NCBI GenBank assembly: GCA_003524305.1
Contig: DQHW01000015.1
Span: 72,529 to 136,528 of the forward strand
DNA: 64,000 nt
Reading direction: 5' to 3'
From: Anaerolineaceae bacterium
GTDB taxonomy: Bacteria; Chloroflexota; Anaerolineae; Anaerolineales; Anaerolineaceae
Shown here: one piece after another, positions 42,902 through 51,908 of the stretch
How positions within the stretch are numbered: position 1 is the stretch's first letter
Layout: the number at the start of each line of letters is the position of its first letter
The notes under the pieces: model-generated
What the model was told of the DNA's origin: nothing
Seen by the model: only the letters and a program-made list of their open reading frames with translations
The model's database searches: none
Made by a program: the position numbers and the translations under genes

Positions 42902-44508
42902 AGGACACGCAAAAATTCCTTTCTGTTGAGGATTCCATCTGTAAGGATTTGAATCGTTTCGGAATTTTGTGGAAAAAGTGCTTGTATCTGAAAATCTTTT
43001 AGGGTTACATAACCTTTCCACACACCATCCTCTTTTAGAAAATCGCCAAAGGGGAGGGAAGTAAGGAACAATTGGGCATAAAGGAATCGGCGTGCATTAT
43101 GCATGAATTCTTCAGGCACTTCTATCTCTTCAGTTCTGAGGAATTTTTCCAACATATCAAAGTATTCATTCTTACTTGTGGGGAAAAAAGTGGTGGGAAT
43201 CTGGGTGTAGCGCGCCTTACCGGCAGTAAGCACGGGGTGGCCCAGTAATGTGGCTTCAAGCCCTATGGTGGAGTTGTAATTCATTACGAAATGCGAACGG
43301 CGGATCAATTCATAGGAGCTGACAAATTGATTGGAATCGATGAAGATTATATTTGGCAGTCGCAATAAGCCGCGATTATTTACCCAATCTGCGACACTCT
43401 CACGGCTTGCTTTACCCTTGCGGCCCTCATCTGGATGGGCACGCAAGATAAATAACACTTCAGGATGATCCAAAATGGATTGATAAATACCCTCAAGCCA
43501 TTGGAACATGTCTTTGAAAAGTGTATTGGCATGCACCTGGCTGGTGTCAAAGATCACATTGGAAAAAATTGGCACAATCTTCTTATAAAGAGCAATTCGA
43601 CTTGCCAATTCGGAATCAAACTGTTGCATTTCTGGCCAAAACTTGATCCCTGCCATGGTGAAATTTCCACTGAAGCGGTTGCTCAAGTAGTCATCCAGAC
43701 GCGCGTTCATATCTTCATTAAGCTGAAAATCATCCGCAATGTGCATGGGGTAGGCAGTGGCTTCGCCTTCAGTAAAAAAGGCAGAGAAAGGCTGAATGCC
43801 CACTTCGTGTGTGATAACACGGATATTGCGTTCGAGACAAACCTGCCTGACAGCAGCTTCAGGGAAGAACATGCCATTGAAAACAACAACAGCCTGCGGA
43901 TTGGATTCTTCGGCCAAACGAGAGAATTGTTGATATACGTTCCAGGCTGACTGGATGAAAGAGACCATAAAAGCGCGGGTGAGCGCGTCTTCTTTCAGGG
44001 TGTAACGGCGCAAGACCCAGCGCAGAGAATTTACCGCCCAGAAACCCAGTGGAAGATCATGCCAGGTAAACTCTGAACATTTGGCAACAGAGAGGGTTTC
44101 AAGTGCAAAATCAAGCATTTCGTCAGTTTCATACTCAAAAAACCAGGTTTTATCACCAGAATAAAGAGCATGACTTTGCTCAATACATTGGGCACAGGGT
44201 GGTTCCTGATCAAATTCATCACGGTTGCTGCCCAATATGCAGCGTTGAATACCCGATTTACACACAAAATGGATCACCGGTATCCCCTGGGCGCGTAAGC
44301 CAAGACTGGTCAGCCTGGAATAGGCTGCGTTTTGACTCACACCACCCAAGCGAGTGGAAGAATTAAAAAACACAACCGGTTGTTTTGAATTATCAATCTC
44401 AAGAGAATTGACCTGGTGCGATAAATTCTTCCAGCGTTGGCTGCCTAAACGGTGCATCCAACGCTGATGAATAGCATTTTTAAGTCGTATTGCTAATTTG
44501 AACGCCAA
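42898..44508 (-). CDS. CDP-glycerol transferase-like / capsular polysaccharide protein
   Basis: A 536-residue protein with a C-terminal GT-B-like half. LFILRAHPDEGRKGK and MNYNSTIGLEATLLGHPVLT are shared with the proteins at 48656 and 58636 (R-x-HP and Y-[ST]-[ST]-x3-E). The N-terminal half has four cysteines, FVCKSGIQRC and PPCAQC, that could bind a metal. A TTG start at 44508 follows AGGATTTAAGC. It is likely a polymer- or phosphate-linked glycosyl/glycerol transferase for surface glycans. Neighbours are neuB-like and a family 2 transferase. Fold inferred, substrate unknown. Confidence 0.65.
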   Translation of the reverse strand: MAFKLAIRLKNAIHQRWMHRLGSQRWKNLSHQVNSLEIDNSKQPVVFFNSSTRLGGVSQNAAYSRLTSLGLRAQGIPVIHFVCKSGIQRCILGSNRDEFDQEPPCAQCIEQSHALYSGDKTWFFEYETDEMLDFALETLSVAKCSEFTWHDLPLGFWAVNSLRWVLRRYTLKEDALTRAFMVSFIQSAWNVYQQFSRLAEESNPQAVVVFNGMFFPEAAVRQVCLERNIRVITHEVGIQPFSAFFTEGEATAYPMHIADDFQLNEDMNARLDDYLSNRFSGNFTMAGIKFWPEMQQFDSELASRIALYKKIVPIFSNVIFDTSQVHANTLFKDMFQWLEGIYQSILDHPEVLFILRAHPDEGRKGKASRESVADWVNNRGLLRLPNIIFIDSNQFVSSYELIRRSHFVMNYNSTIGLEATLLGHPVLTAGKARYTQIPTTFFPTSKNEYFDMLEKFLRTEEIEVPEEFMHNARRFLYAQLFLTSLPFGDFLKEDGVWKGYVTLKDFQIQALFPQNSETIQILTDGILNRKEFLRVL

Positions 44509-44510
44509 GC

Positions 44511-45380
44511 TTAAATCCTGCGCAATTTTTTTTGTGAAGGCAATTCGCTTTCATACACGCGTTTTACACCATCACCCACTGCAGCTTCAGTAACACGAAT
44601 ATATTTGACCAATCTTTCAAAACCGGCGGGTTCAACAGAAGCTGCTTGATCAGAACCCCACATGGCGCGGTCAAGGGTGATGTGGCGTTCTACCATGCAG
44701 GCACCCAGACCAACTGCCACAGCGGAAGTCACCAAACCAACCTCATGGCCTGAATAACCAATCGGGCAAGAAAATGTATTGCGCAGCGTTTCAATCATGC
44801 GCAAATTCAACTCGTGAGGATCGCAGGGATAAGCACTTGTGGCGTGTGTAATTGCCAAATTTTCTTCGCCAATCAATTTTATTGCGTCTGTAATTTGATT
44901 CATGGTTGACATACCTGTGGAGAGGATCAAGGGTCTACCTGTGGCACGAAGATGCATGAGCAGTTTGTGGTCTGTTAAGGAAGCTGATGGAATCTTATAG
45001 CAAACAGGATTGAATTTTTCCATAAAATCAACGGCTTCTTCATCCCAAACTGAAACAAACCAATCAATGCCTACCTCTTTGCTATAACGGTCAATTTCTG
45101 CGTATTCTTTTTCGCCAAATTCAGTCTTAATTCGGTATTCCATGTAGGTGATATAGCCCCAGGGAGTCTCGCGCATTTGTCCGCGTTGTTCGGGGGGTAC
45201 ACATAATTCGGGTGTACGTTTCTGGAATTTCACCGCGTCTACACCGGCATGTTTGGCTGCGTCGATTAATTTCTTTGCATTTTCAAGGTCCCCATTGTGA
45301 TTGATGCCAGCTTCAGCAATGATATAGGCTGGATGTCCGTCGCCAACCAATTTGTTGCCTATGCGTATTTCTCGTGTCAT
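44511..45380 (-). CDS. NeuB-family nonulosonate synthase lacking the SAF domain
   Basis: A 289-residue NeuB barrel: AYIIAEAGINHNGDLENAKKLIDAAKHAGVDAVKFQKR at the start, KIPSASLTD, LSTGMSTMNQI and GYSGHEVGL toward the end. It condenses phosphoenolpyruvate with a hexosamine or hexose to form a C9 acid. The usual C-terminal antifreeze-like (SAF) domain of about 60 residues is missing, unlike the second NeuB at 54725. With the NeuA-phosphatase fusion upstream, a 9-phosphate-type substrate is suggested. AGGAGAACTTC precedes the ATG. Confidence 0.92.
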   Translation of the reverse strand: MTREIRIGNKLVGDGHPAYIIAEAGINHNGDLENAKKLIDAAKHAGVDAVKFQKRTPELCVPPEQRGQMRETPWGYITYMEYRIKTEFGEKEYAEIDRYSKEVGIDWFVSVWDEEAVDFMEKFNPVCYKIPSASLTDHKLLMHLRATGRPLILSTGMSTMNQITDAIKLIGEENLAITHATSAYPCDPHELNLRMIETLRNTFSCPIGYSGHEVGLVTSAVAVGLGACMVERHITLDRAMWGSDQAASVEPAGFERLVKYIRVTEAAVGDGVKRVYESELPSQKKLRRI

Positions 45381-45552
45381 GAAGTTCTCCTGAATAGAGA
45401 TGATTTTTTTACTTTATTACTGCTTCTGATACTGATGCAAAAGGTTTATCAGACTTAAAACAAAAGATCTATATTTGATTGTCGACCAATCCATTGATGC
45501 AGGTCATGCATTTTTTGCGCTTGCTATAAATGATTTGCGTCAACAGGAATTC

Positions 45553-46782
45553 CTATTGTAACCGAGACAATAAAATATCACAAAGTTCCCTGACGGCGCC
45601 GTGACCGCCATTTAGAGTGAGGACAAGGTCGGCCTGACGGGCAACCTGCGGATGGGCATCTGCCGGGACAACCGTGTAACCCACAATCGGGAAACAAGGC
45701 AGGTCATTGGTATCATTGCCCATATAAATGACCTCAACGGACGTGAGCCCTTTTTCAACCATCACTTTTTTAAGAGCAGCGGCTTTATCATCCACGGCTT
45801 GCATAACCGGCACCTGCATTTTGCGGCAGCGCGCCTCAACCACCAGATTACGTTCCTTTGAGATCACCAGACTCTCAATGCCGGTCTTTTCTTTGAGAAT
45901 GGAAAGACCCAGGCTGTCGCTGCGATTGGCAGCGATGCTTTCTTCGCCTTTATCGTTGACCCATACGCGGTTGTCAGTCAATACACCGTCAAAATCCATC
46001 ACCAGCAGTGAAACTTTTTCAGGCAGTGAGCGACGCTGATTGGCAGGATCGACCATTTGCAGGCCACCTTCCTTTACCAACTGCTCACCCTGCCGCCAGT
46101 CACGCAGGTTGTCCAAATCCACAGTGAAGCGTGGATCCATGATGAGGGGCATAATTACTTTGCCGCTCATGGAGTTCTGATCAACAATCGCCCGCGGACG
46201 GATGGCATCAATATGACCGATCTGCCAAAAAGCCTTGGGCAGTTTTTGACGCGGGGCATTATAAGCTTCTGGAATGCTTTCAACGCCAATTAAAGGGCTC
46301 ATGGTGCCGTTTGAAGTATCTATCAGCCACATTTTATAAGGACATTGATCCGCTTCAACCACCCCACGCACTGATTCTGCATCGGGATGAGACAGCAGCA
46401 GGTTGATGGCATCATCCACACAGGTCAGCGGGCGCACCGGTGAGGTTGGGCGCAGTTGAATGACCACGTCAGGAACGTAGCCTTCGTTTTCTTTAAGCCA
46501 GGAGAGCACATGTTGAAAAACCGGCAGGTCGGTGGTGTTATCCTGGGCGAATTCAGCAGGCCGCAAGAAGGGTGTCTCGGCGCCATATTGCCGGGCCACG
46601 GCCGCAATCTCTTCGTCATCCGTTGAAACGATGGTGCGCGTCACCAGTTTGGATTGAGTGGCAGCCGCAATGCTGTATGCGATTAGTGGATATCCGGCAA
46701 AATCTCTGATATTTTTGCGCGGTATGCCCTTTGAACCACCCCGAGCCGGGATGACCGCCAAGACCTCAAGCTTCTTTACCAT
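45553..46782 (-). CDS. CMP-nonulosonate synthetase fused to KdsC-like HAD phosphatase
   Basis: About 409 residues. The N-terminal half is NeuA-type (AVIPARGGSKGIPRKNIRDFAGYPLIAYSI, VIQLRPTSPVRP). The C-terminal half from about residue 255 is a HAD phosphatase of KdsC type: MDFDGVLTDNRVWVN with both Asp, and GNDTNDLPCF. Animal CMP-sialate synthetases have the same fusion. ATG at 46782 is nine bases from GGAGG; the ATG at 46791 abuts it and is less likely. It overlaps the SDR gene end by seven bases. It points to a 9-phosphate intermediate. Confidence 0.92.
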   Translation of the reverse strand: MVKKLEVLAVIPARGGSKGIPRKNIRDFAGYPLIAYSIAAATQSKLVTRTIVSTDDEEIAAVARQYGAETPFLRPAEFAQDNTTDLPVFQHVLSWLKENEGYVPDVVIQLRPTSPVRPLTCVDDAINLLLSHPDAESVRGVVEADQCPYKMWLIDTSNGTMSPLIGVESIPEAYNAPRQKLPKAFWQIGHIDAIRPRAIVDQNSMSGKVIMPLIMDPRFTVDLDNLRDWRQGEQLVKEGGLQMVDPANQRRSLPEKVSLLVMDFDGVLTDNRVWVNDKGEESIAANRSDSLGLSILKEKTGIESLVISKERNLVVEARCRKMQVPVMQAVDDKAAALKKVMVEKGLTSVEVIYMGNDTNDLPCFPIVGYTVVPADAHPQVARQADLVLTLNGGHGAVRELCDILLSRLQ

Positions 46783-47594
46783 GCTGTCCATCCTCCATCC
46801 ACGACAAGGTTGGAACCGGTCATGTATGATGAAGCATCAGAGGCCAAGAAAAGTAAAGCGCCGCTCATTTCGTCACGGTGAGCCATTCTTCCCAAGATCG
46901 CATGTGACGAATAATTTTTGACGAATTGCTCGTCATTATTGTTTTCGACCCCCCCGGGGGTCAAAGCGTTGATTCGGATTTTGGTATTGGCATAATAAGC
47001 GGCCAGATAGCGTGTAAAGCCTAAAATGCCTGCCTTGGTGACCGAGTAGAAAACAGGTTTATAGGTAAGCTGTTTGCCTACACCTTCGTATATCCGTTGA
47101 TCGGGCCCGACAAGACCATAAGTAGAGCACAGATTAATGATCGATCCGCTGCCCTGCTTGACCATCTGGCGAACGGCAGCTTGTGAAACCAGAAAGGGAC
47201 CGGTCAAGTTAACAGATAAGCCGTCTTGCCAAAAATTGAGGGGATAATCTTCAAATGCATTATTCATTACCTGGGGATGTTCAGGGTCAACCTTGGGATC
47301 AAGCGCAGCGCTGTTAACCACCACATCCAATCGACCAGTCTCGCTGACAATCTGATCCACCACTTGTTGAATAGAAACCGGATCAATGACATTAATGACC
47401 ACGGGGCGAATGGAAGCGCTGACATCTTTTAATAATGGAAGCGCCTTTTCGATAATTTCCATCTTGAAATCTGCCAGGTAGACCGTGGCACCGGCTTCTG
47501 CTAGTGTACGGCAAAATTCCTTGCCCAATAAACCTGCCCCGCCGGTGACCAATGCTGTTTTACCAGCCATGGAAAATTTATCGTATATGGTCAT
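46776..47594 (-). CDS. Short-chain dehydrogenase/reductase
   Basis: A 272-residue classical SDR: VTGGAGLLGKEF cofactor motif near residue 16, VVNSAALDP, and YSVTKAGILGFTRYLA with the catalytic Tyr and Lys. The C-terminus SYMTGSNLVVDGGWTA is standard. It lies between a Gfo/Idh/MocA dehydrogenase and the NeuA fusion, so it likely modifies the sugar that enters nonulosonate synthesis. Start set by GGAGGAATCGC. Confidence 0.9.
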   Translation of the reverse strand: MTIYDKFSMAGKTALVTGGAGLLGKEFCRTLAEAGATVYLADFKMEIIEKALPLLKDVSASIRPVVINVIDPVSIQQVVDQIVSETGRLDVVVNSAALDPKVDPEHPQVMNNAFEDYPLNFWQDGLSVNLTGPFLVSQAAVRQMVKQGSGSIINLCSTYGLVGPDQRIYEGVGKQLTYKPVFYSVTKAGILGFTRYLAAYYANTKIRINALTPGGVENNNDEQFVKNYSSHAILGRMAHRDEMSGALLFLASDASSYMTGSNLVVDGGWTAW

Positions 47595-47610
47595 GCGATT
47601 CCTCCAACCT

Positions 47611-48597
47611 TCAGTTTAATTTCACTTTTTCACCCGAAATGGCAGAACGGTGGATGGCTTCAGTAAGCTGAATCGCTGCAATGCCATCTTCCAGGCTGCA
47701 AATCGGGGATGTTTTATGATTCACTATATCAAGAAAATGGCGCGACTCATCCATGAAGAGGAAGTTGCGTTCAAAACCTGTGGGCAGTGAAGATTCAAGC
47801 CATTGTTCCGTGTTAGCTTGATAATATTTAGCGATTCCGGTGGCATTATCCCAGCTAATCGAGCCATCTGTGCCAATAATTTGTAAAGTATGCTGACCGG
47901 GTCGCTGCACGTAATCGACATGCGTGGATGAGAGTACACCGCTCTTGAATTGCAATCCAATTTCTGCCGTGTCATCCACTTCAAGACCAAGTGCTAAATT
48001 GGAAGTGTTCGCCCAAAGGGATTCCACCTCGCCAAACAACCAACGCTGGTAATCAAGGGGATGACAAAGGGTATTGACTACGCCACCGCCCAGGTCTGCA
48101 CGGGCAGCATAACTCTGGCGGTAATCTTCCCAAGGATGCCAACCCGGCATGTATTCACCCCAATGTGCACGACTTGAAACAGGTTTTCCAATCTTACCTT
48201 CATCAAGCCAGGCTTTGATCTGACGCAAGCCGGGGTGAAAGCGAAACTGGTAACCGACCAACAACTGACCTCCGCCCTGTTTCAGGGCGGACTGAAGTTC
48301 ATCAATACGCGACATGCTGTGTGAAACAGGTTTTTCCATCAAAATGGAACAGCCCTCTTTTGCCGCCGGGATGGCTACATCCAGATGAAGCGAGGAGGGA
48401 TTGGAGATGATCACGGCCTGGGGTTTATGAGTCAATGCAGCATCAATCGTGGTCTCAACAGGCAAGCTTTTGATGTCATCATCGGGCAAGGTCGAAAGAT
48501 GAGAACGCAACAAGACAAAATCTGTTTCACCCAAGGCGCGCAGATTATTGAGATGTCTTCGTCCGATTGATCCAAAGCCAGCAATGAGTGTTTTCAT
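47611..48597 (-). CDS. Gfo/Idh/MocA-family sugar oxidoreductase
   Basis: A 328-residue NAD(P)-dependent enzyme. The N-terminal Rossmann motif is AGFGSIGRRHLNNL; the family signature MEKPVSHSMSRIDEL (EKP lysine) and GGGVVNTLCHPLDYQRW are present. It oxidises or reduces a sugar or nucleotide sugar. It forms a small block with the SDR and NeuA fusion downstream. The gene starts after AGGAAATTATGTAG. Confidence 0.92.
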   Translation of the reverse strand: MKTLIAGFGSIGRRHLNNLRALGETDFVLLRSHLSTLPDDDIKSLPVETTIDAALTHKPQAVIISNPSSLHLDVAIPAAKEGCSILMEKPVSHSMSRIDELQSALKQGGGQLLVGYQFRFHPGLRQIKAWLDEGKIGKPVSSRAHWGEYMPGWHPWEDYRQSYAARADLGGGVVNTLCHPLDYQRWLFGEVESLWANTSNLALGLEVDDTAEIGLQFKSGVLSSTHVDYVQRPGQHTLQIIGTDGSISWDNATGIAKYYQANTEQWLESSLPTGFERNFLFMDESRHFLDIVNHKTSPICSLEDGIAAIQLTEAIHRSAISGEKVKLN

Positions 48598-48655
48598 CTA
48601 CATAATTTCCTGTAACCTTGATTATAAATCAGGTACTGCGTCTCACTTTTCTTAT

Positions 48656-50092
48656 TTAGAGCAGAGAAGCCAGGTATTCACCTGTGCGTCTGCCGGCACT
48701 ACCGTCCACAAAAGTCACTTCATCTTTGATAAATTTCACACGCTGATCGGCATCAAGTGAGGCTTCTGATAAATAGGCATTCAAATGTTCTTTAAGATCT
48801 CCGGCATTAAAAGCCACACGACCGGCATTGGCCTGCCTGAAGCGCTGATGGGTGGGCCAATCTCCAATCTTTGAAAGATCGAGAGAGAATTTATATCGCT
48901 TGTTCCAGCCACCCGGGGTATCAATGCAAACACTGACAATCGGCCGGTTATGAATGGCGGTTTCAACGCACATGGTGGAATAAACGGTGGTAAACACATC
49001 TGAATAGGCCATCATGGAGGTCTTTTCAGGCATATCCTCACCCGAGTAATAACCCAGATCGCCGCCCAGCGCAACTGGTTCCACCACATGGACGTTTGGC
49101 AGGCTGCGCGCCAGCTCACGGACCTTTTCGCGTTCACCGGCGAAGAGTGGTTCATCCAAAAAATGGTTGGGATGCAGGCGGATAAGCAGTTGACTGGGTT
49201 CCGAGAGTTCATCCCCGGCGACCAGTTTAGCCAGCGCCTCTATGTTGAGATAATTGGGTGAAAAAGTGATGAAACTGGATGCGTATGTGATCAACTTGCG
49301 TTTGGGATCAAGATGATGCAGTTTAAAATATTCTTCACGCGGAATCAACCATTCCTTGCGGAAATAGCCGTCATATGAGGGAATGCCGCCAATATTCACC
49401 TTGGCTGGATCCCAATCGGAACCATCCACCAGTTCCTGCTTCTGAAGTTCGGACCAACAGGTCACAAAATCTAAAGGTGCAGCAGGCACACCATAGCTGC
49501 TGGGATTATCCCAGCCAACGATGACAGCCCCTGTTTTGATGCCGCGTTTGACCGATTCACGCAAAAGATATCGGTCATTTCGCCAGCCATATGTGGCCGA
49601 AACCACCAGGTCTGGTTGGTATTTTTCAAACACATCATCGTAAATGCCGGGGGTGAAACGCATTTGCCAATTCACCAGACATTGACGGGCAGCCTTTGAA
49701 TGGCGCATCAGGCTGATCACCATTCTGGCGAGCGCCGCCACAATTCGTTGTGACCCCTGTGCTTCGGCTTCGACCTGCTTGATGTGGCTATCCATGGCTT
49801 CGGTGTTGATGCAATTCGATGTACCGACGCGCCGCACATAATTAGACCAGTACTGCAAACCGGGGTTAACCTCGGCAGCATATTTTGAGCAAGCCTTGAA
49901 TCGCAATCCTTCGACAATCATACCGGGCATGCCAAATCGGCTGCGGAGCTGATCTACCAGGCCGTCATCAGTCAGAACAACCACGCGTAAACCTCTTTCA
50001 ACAAGGGTTTTTACCACGTCGCTTTGTAAAAAGTAAATGATAGCCAGACCATGGTCGGCACTGATAAAAACAGTTTTTTGAGCTTCAGTCAT
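48656..50092 (-). CDS. CDP-glycerol transferase-like surface-glycan protein
   Basis: A 478-residue protein with a GT-B-like layout. YQPDLVVSATYGWRNDR and VGWDNPSS lie in the middle, LLIRLHPNHF and TTVYSTMCVETAIHNRPIV in the C-terminal half match the R-x-HP and Y-[ST]-[ST]-x3-E pattern of its relatives at 42898 and 58636. The start shares a base with the previous stop (TGATG). It probably transfers a sugar or polyol phosphate to a surface glycan. No family number is certain. Confidence 0.65.
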   Translation of the reverse strand: MTEAQKTVFISADHGLAIIYFLQSDVVKTLVERGLRVVVLTDDGLVDQLRSRFGMPGMIVEGLRFKACSKYAAEVNPGLQYWSNYVRRVGTSNCINTEAMDSHIKQVEAEAQGSQRIVAALARMVISLMRHSKAARQCLVNWQMRFTPGIYDDVFEKYQPDLVVSATYGWRNDRYLLRESVKRGIKTGAVIVGWDNPSSYGVPAAPLDFVTCWSELQKQELVDGSDWDPAKVNIGGIPSYDGYFRKEWLIPREEYFKLHHLDPKRKLITYASSFITFSPNYLNIEALAKLVAGDELSEPSQLLIRLHPNHFLDEPLFAGEREKVRELARSLPNVHVVEPVALGGDLGYYSGEDMPEKTSMMAYSDVFTTVYSTMCVETAIHNRPIVSVCIDTPGGWNKRYKFSLDLSKIGDWPTHQRFRQANAGRVAFNAGDLKEHLNAYLSEASLDADQRVKFIKDEVTFVDGSAGRRTGEYLASLL

Positions 50093-50943
50093 CAGGCTTT
50101 CTTTCGCAGCACCACGAGATAACCGACGGGTGCAGGGTTGGGTTGGGATTGAGTTTCAGCAATAAACCCTTTGCGGGTGACCTTGCCAAACCAATTGACC
50201 AGCCGCTGAATAATGAAAACCAGCACTCTGGCGATGAATTGTTGAGGTTTGGATTGTGTTTGGATCGAGTATTGCCAGGCATTACCCAGACTCTCATTGA
50301 GCAGATATTGCGTATCGTAATAGCCTTGCAAGGTTTCGACCTGTAAACCTGCATCCGCGGCCATTTTTTCAATAAAATAGGGTGTATAGCGGGCAAAATC
50401 AAAAGGCGCTTGATGAACCTTGAGCAAGAATGGAACCGTGATCACCACACTGCCGTTCGCAGCAACAATCCGCGCAATGGATTTCAAGAGATTTCGGCTC
50501 TCATAAACATGCTCAAGCACATTCATCAGAACCGCAACATCAAATGCGTTATCTTTGAACGGATTAACTTCACCAAGATCAGCGACGAGATCCACTTCGG
50601 CGTAAGGCACGATATCGAGAGAATAATACTGACGCCCCTCAAAAATATCGGCGAAATCGCCGTGACCGGCGCCAACATCCAGAATTTTTGCGTCTGCTGG
50701 TAGTTTGGTGACAATTTCATTGAGAAACTTCCAGTTGGATTTGCGCCAGGCGGTGCCTTTGTCTGGTCCGCGTTCGACCTTCTCCCAGGGTTCAATGGTA
50801 GCCGGGACGTCGGTGAAGAGTGGAATGCCCTGCACCATTCTGGCGTGGTATCCGCATTTGGTACATTGTAGAGCGTCGCCAGATTCACTCAAAGGAGCGC
50901 GGCATTTTGGACAATTCATCAGGTCGAGAAGTTCTTTTTTCAA
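50092..50943 (-). CDS. Class I SAM methyltransferase with Trm112-like zinc ribbon
   Basis: About 283 residues. The N-terminus LMNCPKCRAPL and LQCTKCGYHARMVQGIPLF forms a four-Cys zinc ribbon, as in Trm112-fused methyltransferases. The SAM motif is KILDVGAGHGDF, followed by VLMNVLEHVYESRNLLKSI. A TTG at 50943 with AGAGGAT upstream is the likeliest start; the frame runs on to 50988 inside the upstream gene. It may methylate a sugar or lipid intermediate of the glycan. Confidence 0.85.
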   Translation of the reverse strand: MKKELLDLMNCPKCRAPLSESGDALQCTKCGYHARMVQGIPLFTDVPATIEPWEKVERGPDKGTAWRKSNWKFLNEIVTKLPADAKILDVGAGHGDFADIFEGRQYYSLDIVPYAEVDLVADLGEVNPFKDNAFDVAVLMNVLEHVYESRNLLKSIARIVAANGSVVITVPFLLKVHQAPFDFARYTPYFIEKMAADAGLQVETLQGYYDTQYLLNESLGNAWQYSIQTQSKPQQFIARVLVFIIQRLVNWFGKVTRKGFIAETQSQPNPAPVGYLVVLRKKA

Positions 50944-50956
50944 GTGTCTTATCCTC

Positions 50957-51904
50957 TTAACGGTAATACAGTCCAAAGATCCAGTCATAAAGCCGCATCA
51001 ACGGCCATTTAATCAACTTCAGGTTACGCAGCCTTTTAGTGAACGATGCTTTTTTGGTAACATGGTCCATCGGTTTGTATTCTATTAACACATCGTTGCT
51101 CATATTCTGCATGTAGGGGGTCGCGGTCATCAGCCGCAGGTAACCCGCTTCATTCATGCGGATATCAAGCTGGCGCACCTGTCCCATGGGGCGATCCATA
51201 TCGAAGGGCAGAAATTCTTTCATCACTTTTTTGTAAACCAGAAATTGGTAATGGATGGCGCCAATATGGGCTTGCAAGTCATTGTAGGTAATACGTAAAT
51301 CCTGGTGAGTCTCGTAGAGCTGACGGGTTTCATCCTCTTCGTGACCGAGGCTCATGGTGAACGAGCGGAAGGTTTCCCAATCCAGAAAACGTCCGCGTTC
51401 AAAATTAACGCCGGGGGTATGCTGCGCCCATTCGATTGTTTTTGTGGCGAATTCCTCTTTTTGAGCAATCGGACGGGAGGTGACCATGCCCACATTGGGA
51501 TAGGTTTCAAGCACCTTCAACGAATTGGAAAGCCACCCCGGATAGAAGTAACAGTCATTGTCTGAATAAGCAATGATCTCGCCGGGTGCGCCCTCCAGCA
51601 TTATATTCCAGGCGCCGCCTTTGCCAAGATTCTTTTCAGAGAGCATCAGATATTGAATTTTGCCTTCACGCTGCATCTGCAAGAGATAATCAGTAACCTC
51701 CTTGCAGGAACCGTTGTCGAAAACCAACAGGTCGTAAGGCAGATCAGTGTTTGCCCAAATGCTGCCCAGGCAAGATTGAAGCACTTTAAGCAAGTTGGCG
51801 TAAAATCCGCTTAACATGGGGATGTAATTCAAAATTGCCACGGTGATCCGTTCCGGTTTGGCAACAGTATTGATCTTCTTGACTGGATTTTGTCCCTGGC
51901 GCAT
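50957..51904 (-). CDS. Family 2 glycosyltransferase
   Basis: A 315-residue GT-A enzyme: ITVAILNYIPMLSGFYANLL, LLVFDNGSCKEVTDYL, NLGKGGAWNIMLEGAPGEII and YSDNDCYFYPGWL, in which DND is the metal motif. ATG at 51904 with AGGAG upstream is preferred to the in-frame codon at 51946. Its stop lies 14 bases before the TTG start chosen for the methyltransferase gene. Acceptor unknown. Confidence 0.9.
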   Translation of the reverse strand: MRQGQNPVKKINTVAKPERITVAILNYIPMLSGFYANLLKVLQSCLGSIWANTDLPYDLLVFDNGSCKEVTDYLLQMQREGKIQYLMLSEKNLGKGGAWNIMLEGAPGEIIAYSDNDCYFYPGWLSNSLKVLETYPNVGMVTSRPIAQKEEFATKTIEWAQHTPGVNFERGRFLDWETFRSFTMSLGHEEDETRQLYETHQDLRITYNDLQAHIGAIHYQFLVYKKVMKEFLPFDMDRPMGQVRQLDIRMNEAGYLRLMTATPYMQNMSNDVLIEYKPMDHVTKKASFTKRLRNLKLIKWPLMRLYDWIFGLYYR

Positions 51905-51908
51905 TGCC

